This document shows, piece by piece, positions 7,434 through 14,645 of a stretch of DNA of 22,073 nucleotides. Each line of letters opens with the position of its first letter. Position 1 is the first letter of the stretch. Both the position numbers and the translations under genes were made by a program. The notes under the pieces were generated by a model that saw nothing but the letters and a program-made list of their open reading frames with translations, ran no database searches and was not told the DNA's origin. Source of the stretch: Desulfobacterales bacterium (lineage in GTDB: Bacteria > Desulfobacterota > Desulfobacteria > Desulfobacterales > UBA2174_A); contig JALOPD010000031.1 of the NCBI GenBank assembly GCA_025454075.1, forward strand, positions 1-22,073, read 5' to 3'.

Positions 7434-8204
7434 TCAGGCGCTTCGGGAGCGCCCCTTCCTGGCCGCCGCCAGCGCCGCGCCGGCGGACGCGGCCAGATGG
7501 TTCAAGTCGGTGCTCATGCCGATCAGGGTGTATCCCTGCTCAACCAGGTCCCCGGCCGAGTCCGGGTCGGAGCAGTAGATGCCGAGCTTCAGGCCTGCGG
7601 ACCGCACGGCGTCCCGCACCGTGCGGATGGCCGCCTGGACGTCGGGGTCATTGACCCGGCCGGGTTTGCCCATGCTCGCCGACAGATCGTAAGGGCCGAC
7701 AAAGACGGCGTCGATGCCGGGCACGCTGACGATGGCGGCGATGTTTTGAACCGCCTCGATGTGCTCGGCCTGCACGATGGCGACGACCTTTTGGTTGGCC
7801 TGGGCGACATACTCCTGAAACCCGGCGCCATAGCGGTGCGCGCGGGCCCCGCCCATGCCGCGCACGCCTTCGGGGGCGTATCGGCAGGCGCGCGCCACGC
7901 GGGCCGCGGTCTCCGCGGTGTTGACGAGGGGCACCAGGACGCCGGCCGAACCGATGTCCAGCGCCTTTTTGATCCACACCGCTTCGTTGGACGGCACGCG
8001 CACCACGCACGGGCAGCGCTTTCCCACGGCCTGGAGCATCCGCTGGGCGGTGAGTTCGTCGTAGGGACCGTGCTCGGTGTCGATGATCAGCCAGTCGTAC
8101 CCGAGCTCGGCGAAAATCTCGGCCGATTCGGGCGACGGCAGGCAGATGAAAGCGCCGATGAATGTCTCGCCGCGCGTCAAACGATCTTTGAAATCGGTCA
8201 GCAT
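7434..8204 (-). CDS. HpcH/HpaI-family class II aldolase
   Basis: 256 aa, normal family length. Conserved positions are the catalytic His45 (DTEHGPYD), Arg69 (VVRVPS), the metal ligands Glu147 (VQAEHIEAV) and Asp173 (FVGPYDLSASMG), and the RGMGG loop at 115-119. Family members are Mg/Mn-dependent pyruvate aldolases that split 4-hydroxy-2-oxo acids such as 4-hydroxy-2-oxoheptanedioate, 2-keto-3-deoxy-L-rhamnonate or 2-dehydro-3-deoxyglucarate. The exact substrate cannot be read from the sequence. The ribosome-binding site before the ATG is weak (GGGGAC). It is the first gene of the tightly packed operon running down to the hydrolase-OsmC gene, and a 7-bp repeat array lies just upstream. Confidence 0.9.
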   Translation of the reverse strand: MLTDFKDRLTRGETFIGAFICLPSPESAEIFAELGYDWLIIDTEHGPYDELTAQRMLQAVGKRCPCVVRVPSNEAVWIKKALDIGSAGVLVPLVNTAETAARVARACRYAPEGVRGMGGARAHRYGAGFQEYVAQANQKVVAIVQAEHIEAVQNIAAIVSVPGIDAVFVGPYDLSASMGKPGRVNDPDVQAAIRTVRDAVRSAGLKLGIYCSDPDSAGDLVEQGYTLIGMSTDLNHLAASAGAALAAARKGRSRSA

Positions 8205-8219
8205 GCGTCCCCGGATCTA

Positions 8220-8254
8220 GAGCAACGAGAAATGAGCAGCGAGCAACGAGAAAC
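8220..8254. repeat. Degenerate 7-bp tandem repeat, five units
   Basis: Between the aldolase and the DUF2520 gene, five consecutive heptamers fit GAG-N-A-N-Y: GAGCAAC, GAGAAAT, GAGCAGC, GAGCAAC, GAGAAAC. The first 13 bases recur exactly 21 bp later (8220-8232 and 8241-8253). The array fills about a third of the 92-bp gap (8205-8296), and nothing else was recognised there. A second array with the same period but another sequence lies at 18137-18164. Confidence 0.75.
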
Positions 8255-8296
8255 GTCGAAAAGCCGACCCCACGGAGAGAGCGGCCATCTCTTCGG

Positions 8297-9154
8297 TTAT
8301 GGTTTCAACAGGCGCATCAGCTCATCGGCCTTTTCTGAAGACAAGGTGCCCTTGTCCTGCCCGATCGGAACCGTGAAGCTCCCGAGCTCCTTGTAGAGCG
8401 CCAGCATGTCCGGGGCATATTTTTCCAGCGCCGCCAAATGCCTCCGGATGGTGGCGACATCGCCGCGCGCGATGGGGCCGGTGAGGCATTTGGGGAAGCC
8501 GACCGTTTCGATGTTGGTCAGGGTCCCGCGCAGCAAGGGCATGTAGGCCTTGATGCCGTCGGCCGAGGTCTTGCCGAAGTTGCGCCAGAGGTCCGTGGCC
8601 AGTTTGACGATGGTGGTGAAGTAGTTGCAGGCGATGGCGGCCGCCGCGTGATAGAGCACCTTGTCCTCGGAGGTCAAGTAAACGATGTCGCCCTGGAGGG
8701 CCCGGGCCATTTCGGTCAGGGTGGTCTTCACGGGCTCCTCGGCCTCGATGGCGAAGGTGGAGCCGGGCAGGTTCGCGATGGCCTGTTCGACGCCGGCGAA
8801 GGTCTGGCAGGGGTGGATCGAACCGACGCGGGCGCCCTGCTGCCGGGCGGTCTCCAGGGACCGCACCGTGCTGGCTCCGCTGCAGTGCACGACGGTCTGG
8901 CCGCTGCGCCATTTCAGCCCGGCGCTCACCGGCGCGATGAAGTCATCGGCGGTGGTGATGAACACCATGTCGGCCGCATCCGCCAGGTCCTGGTTGTTGC
9001 CGAACACCCGGCACCCGGGCACGCGGCCGGCAAAACGTTGCGCGGCCTCAGGGCTGATGTCCGCCACACCGATCACCGGGTAGCCTTTTTCGGAAAGCCT
9101 GACGCCGAACGTGGTGCCGACCGGCCCGGCGCCGATGAAGCCTAATTTTTTCAC
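8297..9154 (-). CDS. Rossmann-fold / DUF2520 domain protein
   Basis: 285 aa. An N-terminal NAD(P)-binding Rossmann fold (GAGPVG at 8-13, followed by the acidic ADIS end of the second strand) is joined to a helical C-terminal domain of the DUF2520 type (IHPCQTFAG, then YHAAAAIACNY and PLLRGTLTN). The layout resembles ketopantoate or pyrroline-5-carboxylate reductases, so an NAD(P)-dependent reductase role is likely, but the substrate is unknown. I choose GTG at 9152-9154 as start because GAGGGAG lies seven bases before it and the Rossmann strand begins at once. The only in-frame alternative upstream is a TTG without a ribosome site. Confidence 0.88.
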   Translation of the reverse strand: MKKLGFIGAGPVGTTFGVRLSEKGYPVIGVADISPEAAQRFAGRVPGCRVFGNNQDLADAADMVFITTADDFIAPVSAGLKWRSGQTVVHCSGASTVRSLETARQQGARVGSIHPCQTFAGVEQAIANLPGSTFAIEAEEPVKTTLTEMARALQGDIVYLTSEDKVLYHAAAAIACNYFTTIVKLATDLWRNFGKTSADGIKAYMPLLRGTLTNIETVGFPKCLTGPIARGDVATIRRHLAALEKYAPDMLALYKELGSFTVPIGQDKGTLSSEKADELMRLLKP

Positions 9155-9191
9155 GTGCGCACTCCCTCGATTCGCCAAGCCGGCGACACGG

Positions 9192-9635
9192 CTATTTGAA
9201 CATTTTGCCGACAGCCTTGCCGTAGTCCTGGCAGGCGCGCTGGCCCTCGGGCGATTGGACGGCTTGTTCCTTCAGATTCAGCGCGCCCAGGCTCACCATG
9301 TCCATCTTGAAGACGTGCTGCATGGTGTCGTAGACCATCTGGGACGATTCGCCGCTGTGGGTGGAGGAGCCGAAGGCGCCGCCCATCTTGCCGACCAGGT
9401 TGGCTTTTTCGGCGACAAACAGAAAGGTTTTCATGCCGGCGGTGATGTCCTTGTGGTACGTCGGACAGCCGAAGATGTAGCCGTCGAACCCCGCCAACGC
9501 TTTTTCGTCCCGGATGTCCGCGACTTTCTTCACATCGGCCGTGTTGCCCGATATGCGGACCCCCTCGGCGATGAACTCCGCCATTTTTTCGGTGTTGCCC
9601 GTTCGGCTCACATACGCGACCATGATCTTTTTCAT
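9192..9635 (-). CDS. Flavodoxin-family protein
   Basis: 147 aa, single-domain flavodoxin size. The FMN phosphate-binding loop is SRTGNTEKMA (10-19). GCPTYHKDITAGM (about 57-69) is the second FMN loop with its aromatic residue, and AFGSSTHSGES supplies the third. It should be a soluble one- or two-electron carrier. The start follows GGAGGAGCGG, a strong ribosome site; a longer frame upstream crosses the hairpin region and is rejected. The gene lies 37 bp before the DUF2520 gene and may be its electron donor, but adjacency is the only support. Confidence 0.92.
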   Translation of the reverse strand: MKKIMVAYVSRTGNTEKMAEFIAEGVRISGNTADVKKVADIRDEKALAGFDGYIFGCPTYHKDITAGMKTFLFVAEKANLVGKMGGAFGSSTHSGESSQMVYDTMQHVFKMDMVSLGALNLKEQAVQSPEGQRACQDYGKAVGKMFK

Positions 9636-9665
9636 TCCGCTCCTCCTATCGGCTGACCGTTTTCG

Positions 9666-9693
9666 AAAAAAACCGCGCAGGGTGGTTCCACCC
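9666..9693 (-). terminator. Weak hairpin plus T7 tract upstream of flavodoxin
   Basis: On the minus strand a GGGTGG...CCACCC hairpin (9680-9693, tight loop) is followed after seven bases by seven T residues (9666-9672). The spacing between stem and T-run is longer than in a classical intrinsic terminator, so it may instead be a leader structure of the flavodoxin transcript. It lies in the 136-bp gap between the GYD and flavodoxin genes. Confidence 0.35.
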
Positions 9694-9771
9694 CTCACTG
9701 GCGATACTACTTAGATTAAATCGGGCCAAGATTCAATACCGGTCGGGACGGCGCCCTCCGCCTCCACCGGC

Positions 9772-10056
9772 TTACTTGCCGCCGATCAGCCGATCGAAGG
9801 TCTCCACCTCGACCGCCGGGCAGGTGGTGAATGCGATCCCGGTCAGGCGGGCCAGCGCCACGGACGCCTTGACGGCGTCGTCGATGCCCGCCAGTTTGAC
9901 GCAGATCACGAGGTCGTATTCGCCGAGCAGCACATGCATGGCATTGACCTCGCCCCCCATCTTTCGGATCTCGTCGACCGCCTGCTGGGTCCGCTCCGCG
10001 CTGATCTTCTTGATGGATTCCGTGGTGTACCTGCCGAACATGAAGAAAGTCGCCAT
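9772..10056 (-). CDS. GYD-domain protein
   Basis: 94 aa, a complete GYD-domain protein: the signature region GEYDLVICVKLAG (45-57) is preceded by VNAMHVLL and followed by a helix and strand (GIAFTTCPAVEVETFDRLI). The fold is a small ferredoxin-like dimer related to muconolactone isomerase and chlorite-dismutase-like barrels. No catalytic role is established for most members. The ATG follows GGAGAGGAGG with good spacing. It is 87 bp downstream of the gamma-glutamyltransferase gene, and I saw no terminator in that gap, so co-transcription is possible. Confidence 0.88.
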   Translation of the reverse strand: MATFFMFGRYTTESIKKISAERTQQAVDEIRKMGGEVNAMHVLLGEYDLVICVKLAGIDDAVKASVALARLTGIAFTTCPAVEVETFDRLIGGK

Positions 10057-10143
10057 GGGTATACCTCCTCTCCTTTGCGCGCGTTGTCGTGGAAAACGAT
10101 GATGTTCCGCGCGGCCTCGGGCACGATGCCCCCCGGCCGGCCA

Positions 10144-11727
10144 TTAGAAACCGACGGCCTGCCCATCCTTGCGCATGTCGGATGCGGCCACGTACCCGTC
10201 CGCCAGACGATAGATCAGCTGGCCCCCGCCGAAGAGGGGCTCCGGGGCGTTGGTGGCCACCGGGTGGCCCCGCTTCCTGAGCCCCTCGGCGACCGCCGGC
10301 GAAAAACCCGGCTCGAGCTCCACGCGGCCGTCGGGCGCCACGTGCCAGCGCGGGGCGTCGCAGGCGGCCTGGGGGTTCTGGCCGTGGTCGAAGATCCTGA
10401 CCATCATCTGCACGTGCCCCTGGGGCTGCATGTGGGCCCCCATGACGCCGAAGCTCATCAGCGGGCGGCCGTTTTGGGTGACAAACCCCGGGATGATGGT
10501 GTGGAACGGGCGCTTGCCGCCGCCCACACGGTTGGGGTGGTCTGCCGCCAGCACGAAACCCAGCCCACGGTTCTGAAGGGCGATGCCGGTGCCGGGGACC
10601 ACGATGCCGGAGCCGAACCCCATGTAGTTCGACTGAATGAAGGAGACCATCATCCCGGATTCGTCGGCGGCGGCCAGGTAGACCGTGCCGCCGCCCCCCG
10701 GCGCCCTCGCGGTTGTTTGAACCGCGCGGTCCATGCGGATGGCGGACGCTTGGGCCGCCAGCCGGTCTTCACGCAGCAGCTCGGCGGGCGGCTCCGGCAT
10801 GTGGTCGATGTCGGCCACGCGGCGGAACACTTCGGCGAAGGCGATTTTCATGGCCTCGATCTGCAGGTGGAGGCTGTCGACGGAATCGACGGGATGCCGC
10901 TTCACGTCGAAATTCCGCAGGATCCCCAAAGCGATCAGGGCGGCGATGCCCTGGCCGTTCGGCGGGATCTCGTGCAGCGTGACCCCGCCGTAGTCGAGGG
11001 CCAGCGGCTCGACCCAGTCGGCCGTGTGCGCGGAGAGGTCGTCGAGGGTCATGGCGCCGCCCTCGGCCGCGGCGCAGGCGGCGATTTTTTGGGCGAGCGC
11101 CCCGCGGTAAAACGCTTCGCCGCGGCTCTCGGCAATGGCCGCGAGGGTTTCGGCCTGCGGCGGGCAGCGGAACACCTCCCCAGCCTGCGGCGCCCGGCCG
11201 GAGGGGAAAAATGTGCGGTTGATCTCGACGAAATGCGGGTAAAGCGCCTGGGCATCCTGCCAATGCCGAGCGGTGATGGGGGATACTGCAAATCCCTTGC
11301 GCGCATAGGCGACAGCCGGCCCGAAAAGGTCGGCAAAAGGCAGCTTGCCCCAGCGGTGCGACAGGGCCTCCCAGGCCGCCACCGCGCCGGGCACCGTGAT
11401 CGTGTCCCACCCGAGGGCGGGCATCGCCTTGAGCCCGGTGAAGCGCTTGGGCGACCAGGACTTGGGTGAGCGACCGGAGCTGTTCAGCCCGTGAAGGGCC
11501 TTCCCGTCCCAGACCATGGCGAAGGCGTCGCTGCCGATCCCGTTGCGGATCGGCTCGACGACGGAGAGGGCAATGGCGGCCGCCAGGGCCGCGTCCACGG
11601 CGTTGCCGCCGGAGAGCAGCATCCTCAGCCCGGCCTGCGCGGCCAGGGGCTGAGAGGTGGCCACCACGTTGCGGGCCAGCACCGGCATGCGTCGGGAAGG
11701 ATAGGGGAAGTCCCAGGAAAAGGTCAT
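10144..11727 (-). CDS. Gamma-glutamyltransferase-family Ntn-hydrolase (cytoplasmic)
   Basis: 527 aa, the length of the GGT family. The family features are in order: GGNAVDAALAAAIALSVVEP (40-59), PIRNGIGSDAFAMV (59-72), VPGAVAAWEALS (112-123), and the autocleavage site GGGG-TVYLAAAD, where Thr348 would become the N-terminal nucleophile of the small subunit. PGFVTQNGRPLMSFGVMG and GAHMQPQGHVQ follow. Unlike periplasmic GGTs it has no signal peptide, so it probably acts in the cytoplasm on gamma-glutamyl or related amides rather than on external glutathione. The start follows GGAGAG with seven bases spacing. It begins 15 bp after the small membrane-protein gene. Cephalosporin acylase-like activity is another family option. 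Confidence 0.92.
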   Translation of the reverse strand: MTFSWDFPYPSRRMPVLARNVVATSQPLAAQAGLRMLLSGGNAVDAALAAAIALSVVEPIRNGIGSDAFAMVWDGKALHGLNSSGRSPKSWSPKRFTGLKAMPALGWDTITVPGAVAAWEALSHRWGKLPFADLFGPAVAYARKGFAVSPITARHWQDAQALYPHFVEINRTFFPSGRAPQAGEVFRCPPQAETLAAIAESRGEAFYRGALAQKIAACAAAEGGAMTLDDLSAHTADWVEPLALDYGGVTLHEIPPNGQGIAALIALGILRNFDVKRHPVDSVDSLHLQIEAMKIAFAEVFRRVADIDHMPEPPAELLREDRLAAQASAIRMDRAVQTTARAPGGGGTVYLAAADESGMMVSFIQSNYMGFGSGIVVPGTGIALQNRGLGFVLAADHPNRVGGGKRPFHTIIPGFVTQNGRPLMSFGVMGAHMQPQGHVQMMVRIFDHGQNPQAACDAPRWHVAPDGRVELEPGFSPAVAEGLRKRGHPVATNAPEPLFGGGQLIYRLADGYVAASDMRKDGQAVGF

Positions 11728-11742
11728 GACGTCACTCTCCGC

Positions 11743-12090
11743 TCAGTCGATGAACTCGGCGATGGCGCTGTGCTTGCGCTTGATCTCGCTGATCATGCGG
11801 TCCTCGCGGCGCAGCTTGATGACGGCGCGTATGACCAGGTAGGAACCCAGCGAAAGGAGGAGCGCGTTCATCACCATCACGGCGACGAACAGGTGCAGCA
11901 CATCGAGAATCTCATAATAGCGCGATGTGGCGACCAGCACGCCCATGATCGACAGCGGGATGGCGAACACCGCTATTCCCACGCGCAGGCTGGCCAGCGA
12001 GGTCCTTTTCTCCGCCAGGATGAGCTGGACCTCGTTGATGATGATCCCCGGAGGGCAGGAAGCAGCCGATTCCTCCTGCGGCGTGGTCAT
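11743..12090 (-). CDS. Small two-TM membrane protein (DUF202-like)
   Basis: 115 aa. A cytoplasmic-looking segment LILAEKRTSLASLRVGIAV precedes two hydrophobic helices (approx. 40-57 and 65-90), and a basic/acidic helical tail (KLRREDRMISEIKRK) closes the protein. The EKRTxLAxLRxGIA stretch is like that of DUF202/YidH-type proteins, but the length and helix order differ, so I give only a likeness. Start choice: ATG at 12088-12090 has GGAGAGG eight bases upstream. A GTG three codons earlier sits directly on that ribosome site and is unlikely. It is probably co-transcribed with the GGT gene. Confidence 0.72.
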   Translation of the reverse strand: MTTPQEESAASCPPGIIINEVQLILAEKRTSLASLRVGIAVFAIPLSIMGVLVATSRYYEILDVLHLFVAVMVMNALLLSLGSYLVIRAVIKLRREDRMISEIKRKHSAIAEFID

Positions 12091-12178
12091 GGTTTTCACC
12101 TCTCCAGGCCCGGGTCTCTCTACGGGCGGGCGAATTCAGTTCTTGACGATGGACCCCTGCGCCTGCCGGCAATGGAGT

Positions 12179-12952
12179 TTATTTGGGCGAACCCGTGATC
12201 CTGAAGCGCACGGTGACGCCGGCGCTCACCTGAAGCTGTCCCGGCTGGACCGGCGTGGCGGCCGCCGCCGGGGCGGCGAAGCGGCGCTCGGCCGGATGGG
12301 CCGGCGGACCGCCCTCCTCGCGGACCTCGATCACCTCCCCGAGCTGCAGGTTCAAGGCGGCTGCGACGGCCTCGGCCTTGGAGCGGGCTTCCTGGGCCGC
12401 CAGCTGCAGCGCCTGTTTGCGGAACTTGAGGTCGTCGCGCAGATCGAACGACAGGCTGTTGAGCTGGTTGGCGCCCGCGGTGATGCCGGCATCGATCACG
12501 GCGCCCACGCGCTCCATGTCGTCGATCTGCACCCGGACCGTGTTGGAGGCCCGGTAGCCGACGATGCGCGGGGCCTCCGGCTCCTGGCCGGCCCTGGGGG
12601 CGGGGTGCGCGTAGACGGGGCTCAGGGACAGGCCGGCGGTGCGGATTTTCTCCTCCGGGATGCCCTGCGCCTTAACATCCTTGACCACCCGCTGCATGAC
12701 CTGGGCGATCTGCTTCTGGGCGTCCAAGGCGTTTTTGGCTTCGACCACGGCCCCGAGGCTCACCATCGCGCGGTCGGGCGGCGCCGACACTTCCGCAGTC
12801 CCTGTGACGGCAATTGAGGGAAGCGGCGGCCCTCCGCCGGGGGCGGGCTGCGCCATGCTGGTCGACGCGACGGCCGCGGCGAGGACGAACGTCGATAGAA
12901 AAACCGTTGCCGGGCGAATTCGCCTGCCGATCGGATGCAGATATCTCATCAT
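12179..12952 (-). CDS. Periplasmic SIMPL-domain (DUF541) protein
   Basis: 257 aa. Signal peptide with basic start and hydrophobic core (FLSTFVLAAAVAS), cleavage predicted at SMA-Q (about residues 34/35). The rest is a SIMPL domain: IAVTGTAEVSAPPDRAMVSLGAVVEA at the start, the NALDAQKQIAQVMQRVVKDVK helix, the GYRASNTVRVQI core strand, and the C-terminal ARSKAEAVAAALNLQLGEVIEV stretch before a last strand. Relatives in other bacteria are oligomeric periplasmic or outer-membrane proteins with poorly known roles (stress resistance, surface presentation). Tandem ATG codons (12952, 12949) follow GAGGAA. A 143-bp gap upstream (12953-13095) holds only a 6-bp hairpin after the neighbouring gene and nothing else I recognise. 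Confidence 0.9.
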   Translation of the reverse strand: MMRYLHPIGRRIRPATVFLSTFVLAAAVASTSMAQPAPGGGPPLPSIAVTGTAEVSAPPDRAMVSLGAVVEAKNALDAQKQIAQVMQRVVKDVKAQGIPEEKIRTAGLSLSPVYAHPAPRAGQEPEAPRIVGYRASNTVRVQIDDMERVGAVIDAGITAGANQLNSLSFDLRDDLKFRKQALQLAAQEARSKAEAVAAALNLQLGEVIEVREEGGPPAHPAERRFAAPAAAATPVQPGQLQVSAGVTVRFRITGSPK

Positions 12953-13095
12953 TGGGTTCCTCGCATGGAGTGAGATTTGAATGGATCACCTCACCATGTT
13001 AAGCACGATCGCCGGCCCTGCCAGTCGTTCAGCTCCGTTCTCGCCCTTCCGGAATCAAACGAAAACCGGCGCAGGATTCCGTGGTTTGAACGGAA

Positions 13096-14004
13096 TTATT
13101 TTTTGACCGGCCCGCGGCAGAGAGCGGCGCCCGACGGGATTCGGTCACCGCCTTTCAGGCGCAGGGCCTCTTCGACCTCCAGCCGGCAGACGCGTTCGGG
13201 CTTGCCCGGGTCGGCGATCTTGAGGTAAAGCTGCGGGCTGCCGGACGGCGGCACTGAAACCAGCCACGTGGCCAGGGTGCGATGGCTGGCCGGGTCGCTG
13301 CCGGTGCGCCAGATGCTGTTGTCCGGCCCGGCGTCCCGGTCTTGGCTGAAGCGGGTGAAACCGTCAAGGTCGAATGGTTTCTCCGGGGCTTTCAGCAACT
13401 CCCCGATCCGGTCGTGGCGCAGCCGGCTGCTGGCGCCGGGTTTGCGTTTGAGCCCCGGCGGCTCGATTGCGCCATAATGATTCGTGTGGTGCAGGGTGCC
13501 CGAAACCGCGCGCGTCACCGATCGGCGCCCGTCGGGGGCCACTTCGATCACGGCGAGCCCTGCCCGGTCGCCGACCAGATAGAACACCGGTCGGCGCATC
13601 AGCTCGACCTGCTTCAAGAGCTCCTCGACGCTCGCGCAAGTGGCCAGAAAATGGCTCATCAACCGTTTTTTCTGCTCAATTTTTTTCCGTTCGGCGCTCG
13701 GGAATTGGCCGGCCGTGGCGCTGACGATGACCAGACCCTTCTCGTTCACCCCGGCCTTGATGCCGGGCGCATCGCCGCCGACCGCCATCAAGGCGACCGA
13801 CCGGTAGCCTTCCGGCGGCCGGAGAACGACCAGCTCCTGCCGGTGATCCGGGGCCCCGTCGCGGTTCTTGGCGACCAGCGCGCCCCCTCCCTCCACCGCG
13901 TCCCCGGCCGCCCCCCAAAGGGTGCAGGCCTCGGACGGCTGGAAACCGAGAAGACACAGGATAGTCCCCACCCATGCCAACCGCGTCGGGCCACGCTTTG
14001 CCAT
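13096..14004 (-). CDS. Secreted C45-type Ntn-hydrolase (linear amide C-N hydrolase / acyltransferase family)
   Basis: 302 aa. A signal peptide (hydrophobic core WVGTILCLLG) ends at PSEA, immediately before Cys27, which starts the Ntn-hydrolase motif CTLWGAAGDAVEGGG with KNRDG at 46-50. The conserved Asn region is LHHTNHYG. The family includes isopenicillin-N acyltransferase, carcinine hydrolase and other linear-amide hydrolases; cysteine is the N-terminal nucleophile. Here signal peptidase I cleavage alone would expose it. The SEAC sequence is not a good lipobox, so a lipoprotein is less likely. The ATG follows GAGGAAG with seven bases spacing. It begins 11 bp after the PPC gene stop, so the two are co-transcribed. 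Substrate unknown. Confidence 0.85.
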   Translation of the reverse strand: MAKRGPTRLAWVGTILCLLGFQPSEACTLWGAAGDAVEGGGALVAKNRDGAPDHRQELVVLRPPEGYRSVALMAVGGDAPGIKAGVNEKGLVIVSATAGQFPSAERKKIEQKKRLMSHFLATCASVEELLKQVELMRRPVFYLVGDRAGLAVIEVAPDGRRSVTRAVSGTLHHTNHYGAIEPPGLKRKPGASSRLRHDRIGELLKAPEKPFDLDGFTRFSQDRDAGPDNSIWRTGSDPASHRTLATWLVSVPPSGSPQLYLKIADPGKPERVCRLEVEEALRLKGGDRIPSGAALCRGPVKK

Positions 14005-14015
14005 GCGCTGCTTCC

Positions 14016-14522
14016 TCAATTCCCCCGACCGCCGGGCCGGGGTCCGAAAAAAATATCGGAGGCTTTGGACGCCGGGTCCGTATCCGCGCAAACGTTGCCG
14101 TCATCCAATACCAGGACGGCCACCACCACTTTGATGCCGCAAATGGTGCCATCGGTCAAGTGCCCGCCCAGGGTGACCAGGGTTTCATCTTCAACCGTGG
14201 AGGCGGCAAAATGGGCGTGGATCTCCGTACCGCCGCCGAGGGCCGGTGCGATCCATCCCGTTAGCGACACCAACTCCATGGGCGTCGTCACTTCGCGATA
14301 AAGGCGGTCTTCCGGCGTGACCGGATAGGTTTCGGGAAAAACTTTCAAATTGCGAAAAATCGCCTTTTTGAGAGCCCCCAGCCCGGAGACGAAAACCCCG
14401 GCGTGAACCCCTTCCGCCTGCAGCGCCTCTGCGATCGCCTTCAAAAGATCCGAATCGGGCTTGATCCGGAATTGCACGATTCGCCGGACCGGTGAGGAGC
14501 CGATGCATTCAATCGAAGTCAA
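14016..14522 (-). CDS. PPC-domain (DUF296) protein
   Basis: 168 aa. The PPC domain (plants and prokaryotes conserved) is nearly the whole protein: VQFRIKPDSDLLKAIAEAL (16-34), GVFVSGLGALKKAIFRN (42-58), then the histidine motif EIHAHFAAS (His102, His104) and GGHLTDG (His121) that form the metal-site-like cluster of the domain. In plants this domain sits beside AT-hooks; bacterial stand-alone versions form trimers of uncertain role. A TTG start is chosen because GGAGGGG is correctly placed before it; the nearest in-frame alternative (GTG at codon 16) has no ribosome site and would cut the first strand. It is co-directional and nearly contiguous with the Ntn-hydrolase gene. Confidence 0.85.
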   Translation of the reverse strand: MTSIECIGSSPVRRIVQFRIKPDSDLLKAIAEALQAEGVHAGVFVSGLGALKKAIFRNLKVFPETYPVTPEDRLYREVTTPMELVSLTGWIAPALGGGTEIHAHFAASTVEDETLVTLGGHLTDGTICGIKVVVAVLVLDDGNVCADTDPASKASDIFFGPRPGGRGN

Positions 14523-14540
14523 TTTTCCCCTCCGTTATGC

Positions 14541-14557
14541 CGATGCTTCAGGCATCG
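14541..14557 (-). promoter_or_regulatory. Small hairpin in the 5' leader of the PPC gene
   Basis: A perfect 6-bp inverted repeat CGATGC / GCATCG with a 5-base loop lies just upstream of the ribosome site of the PPC gene, in the 123-bp gap 14523-14645. It has no T-run and is not a terminator. It could modulate translation or be chance. Confidence 0.25.
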
Positions 14558-14645
14558 TCGCTTATCAGCACCACCTCCGCGGCCTGATCGCGGATGGGGA
14601 TCATCTGAATGTTTCGGATCGATTCGCCCCACCCTTGCGGCGGGT

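Noticed and set aside
9934..11469. A 511-codon plus-strand open frame opposite the GGT gene
   Set aside because: Antisense shadow of a gene whose catalytic and binding motifs are complete on the minus strand.
13068..13098. ATTCCG/CGGAAT hairpin as a terminator after the Ntn-hydrolase gene
   Set aside because: Only six base pairs with a nine-base loop and no T-run.
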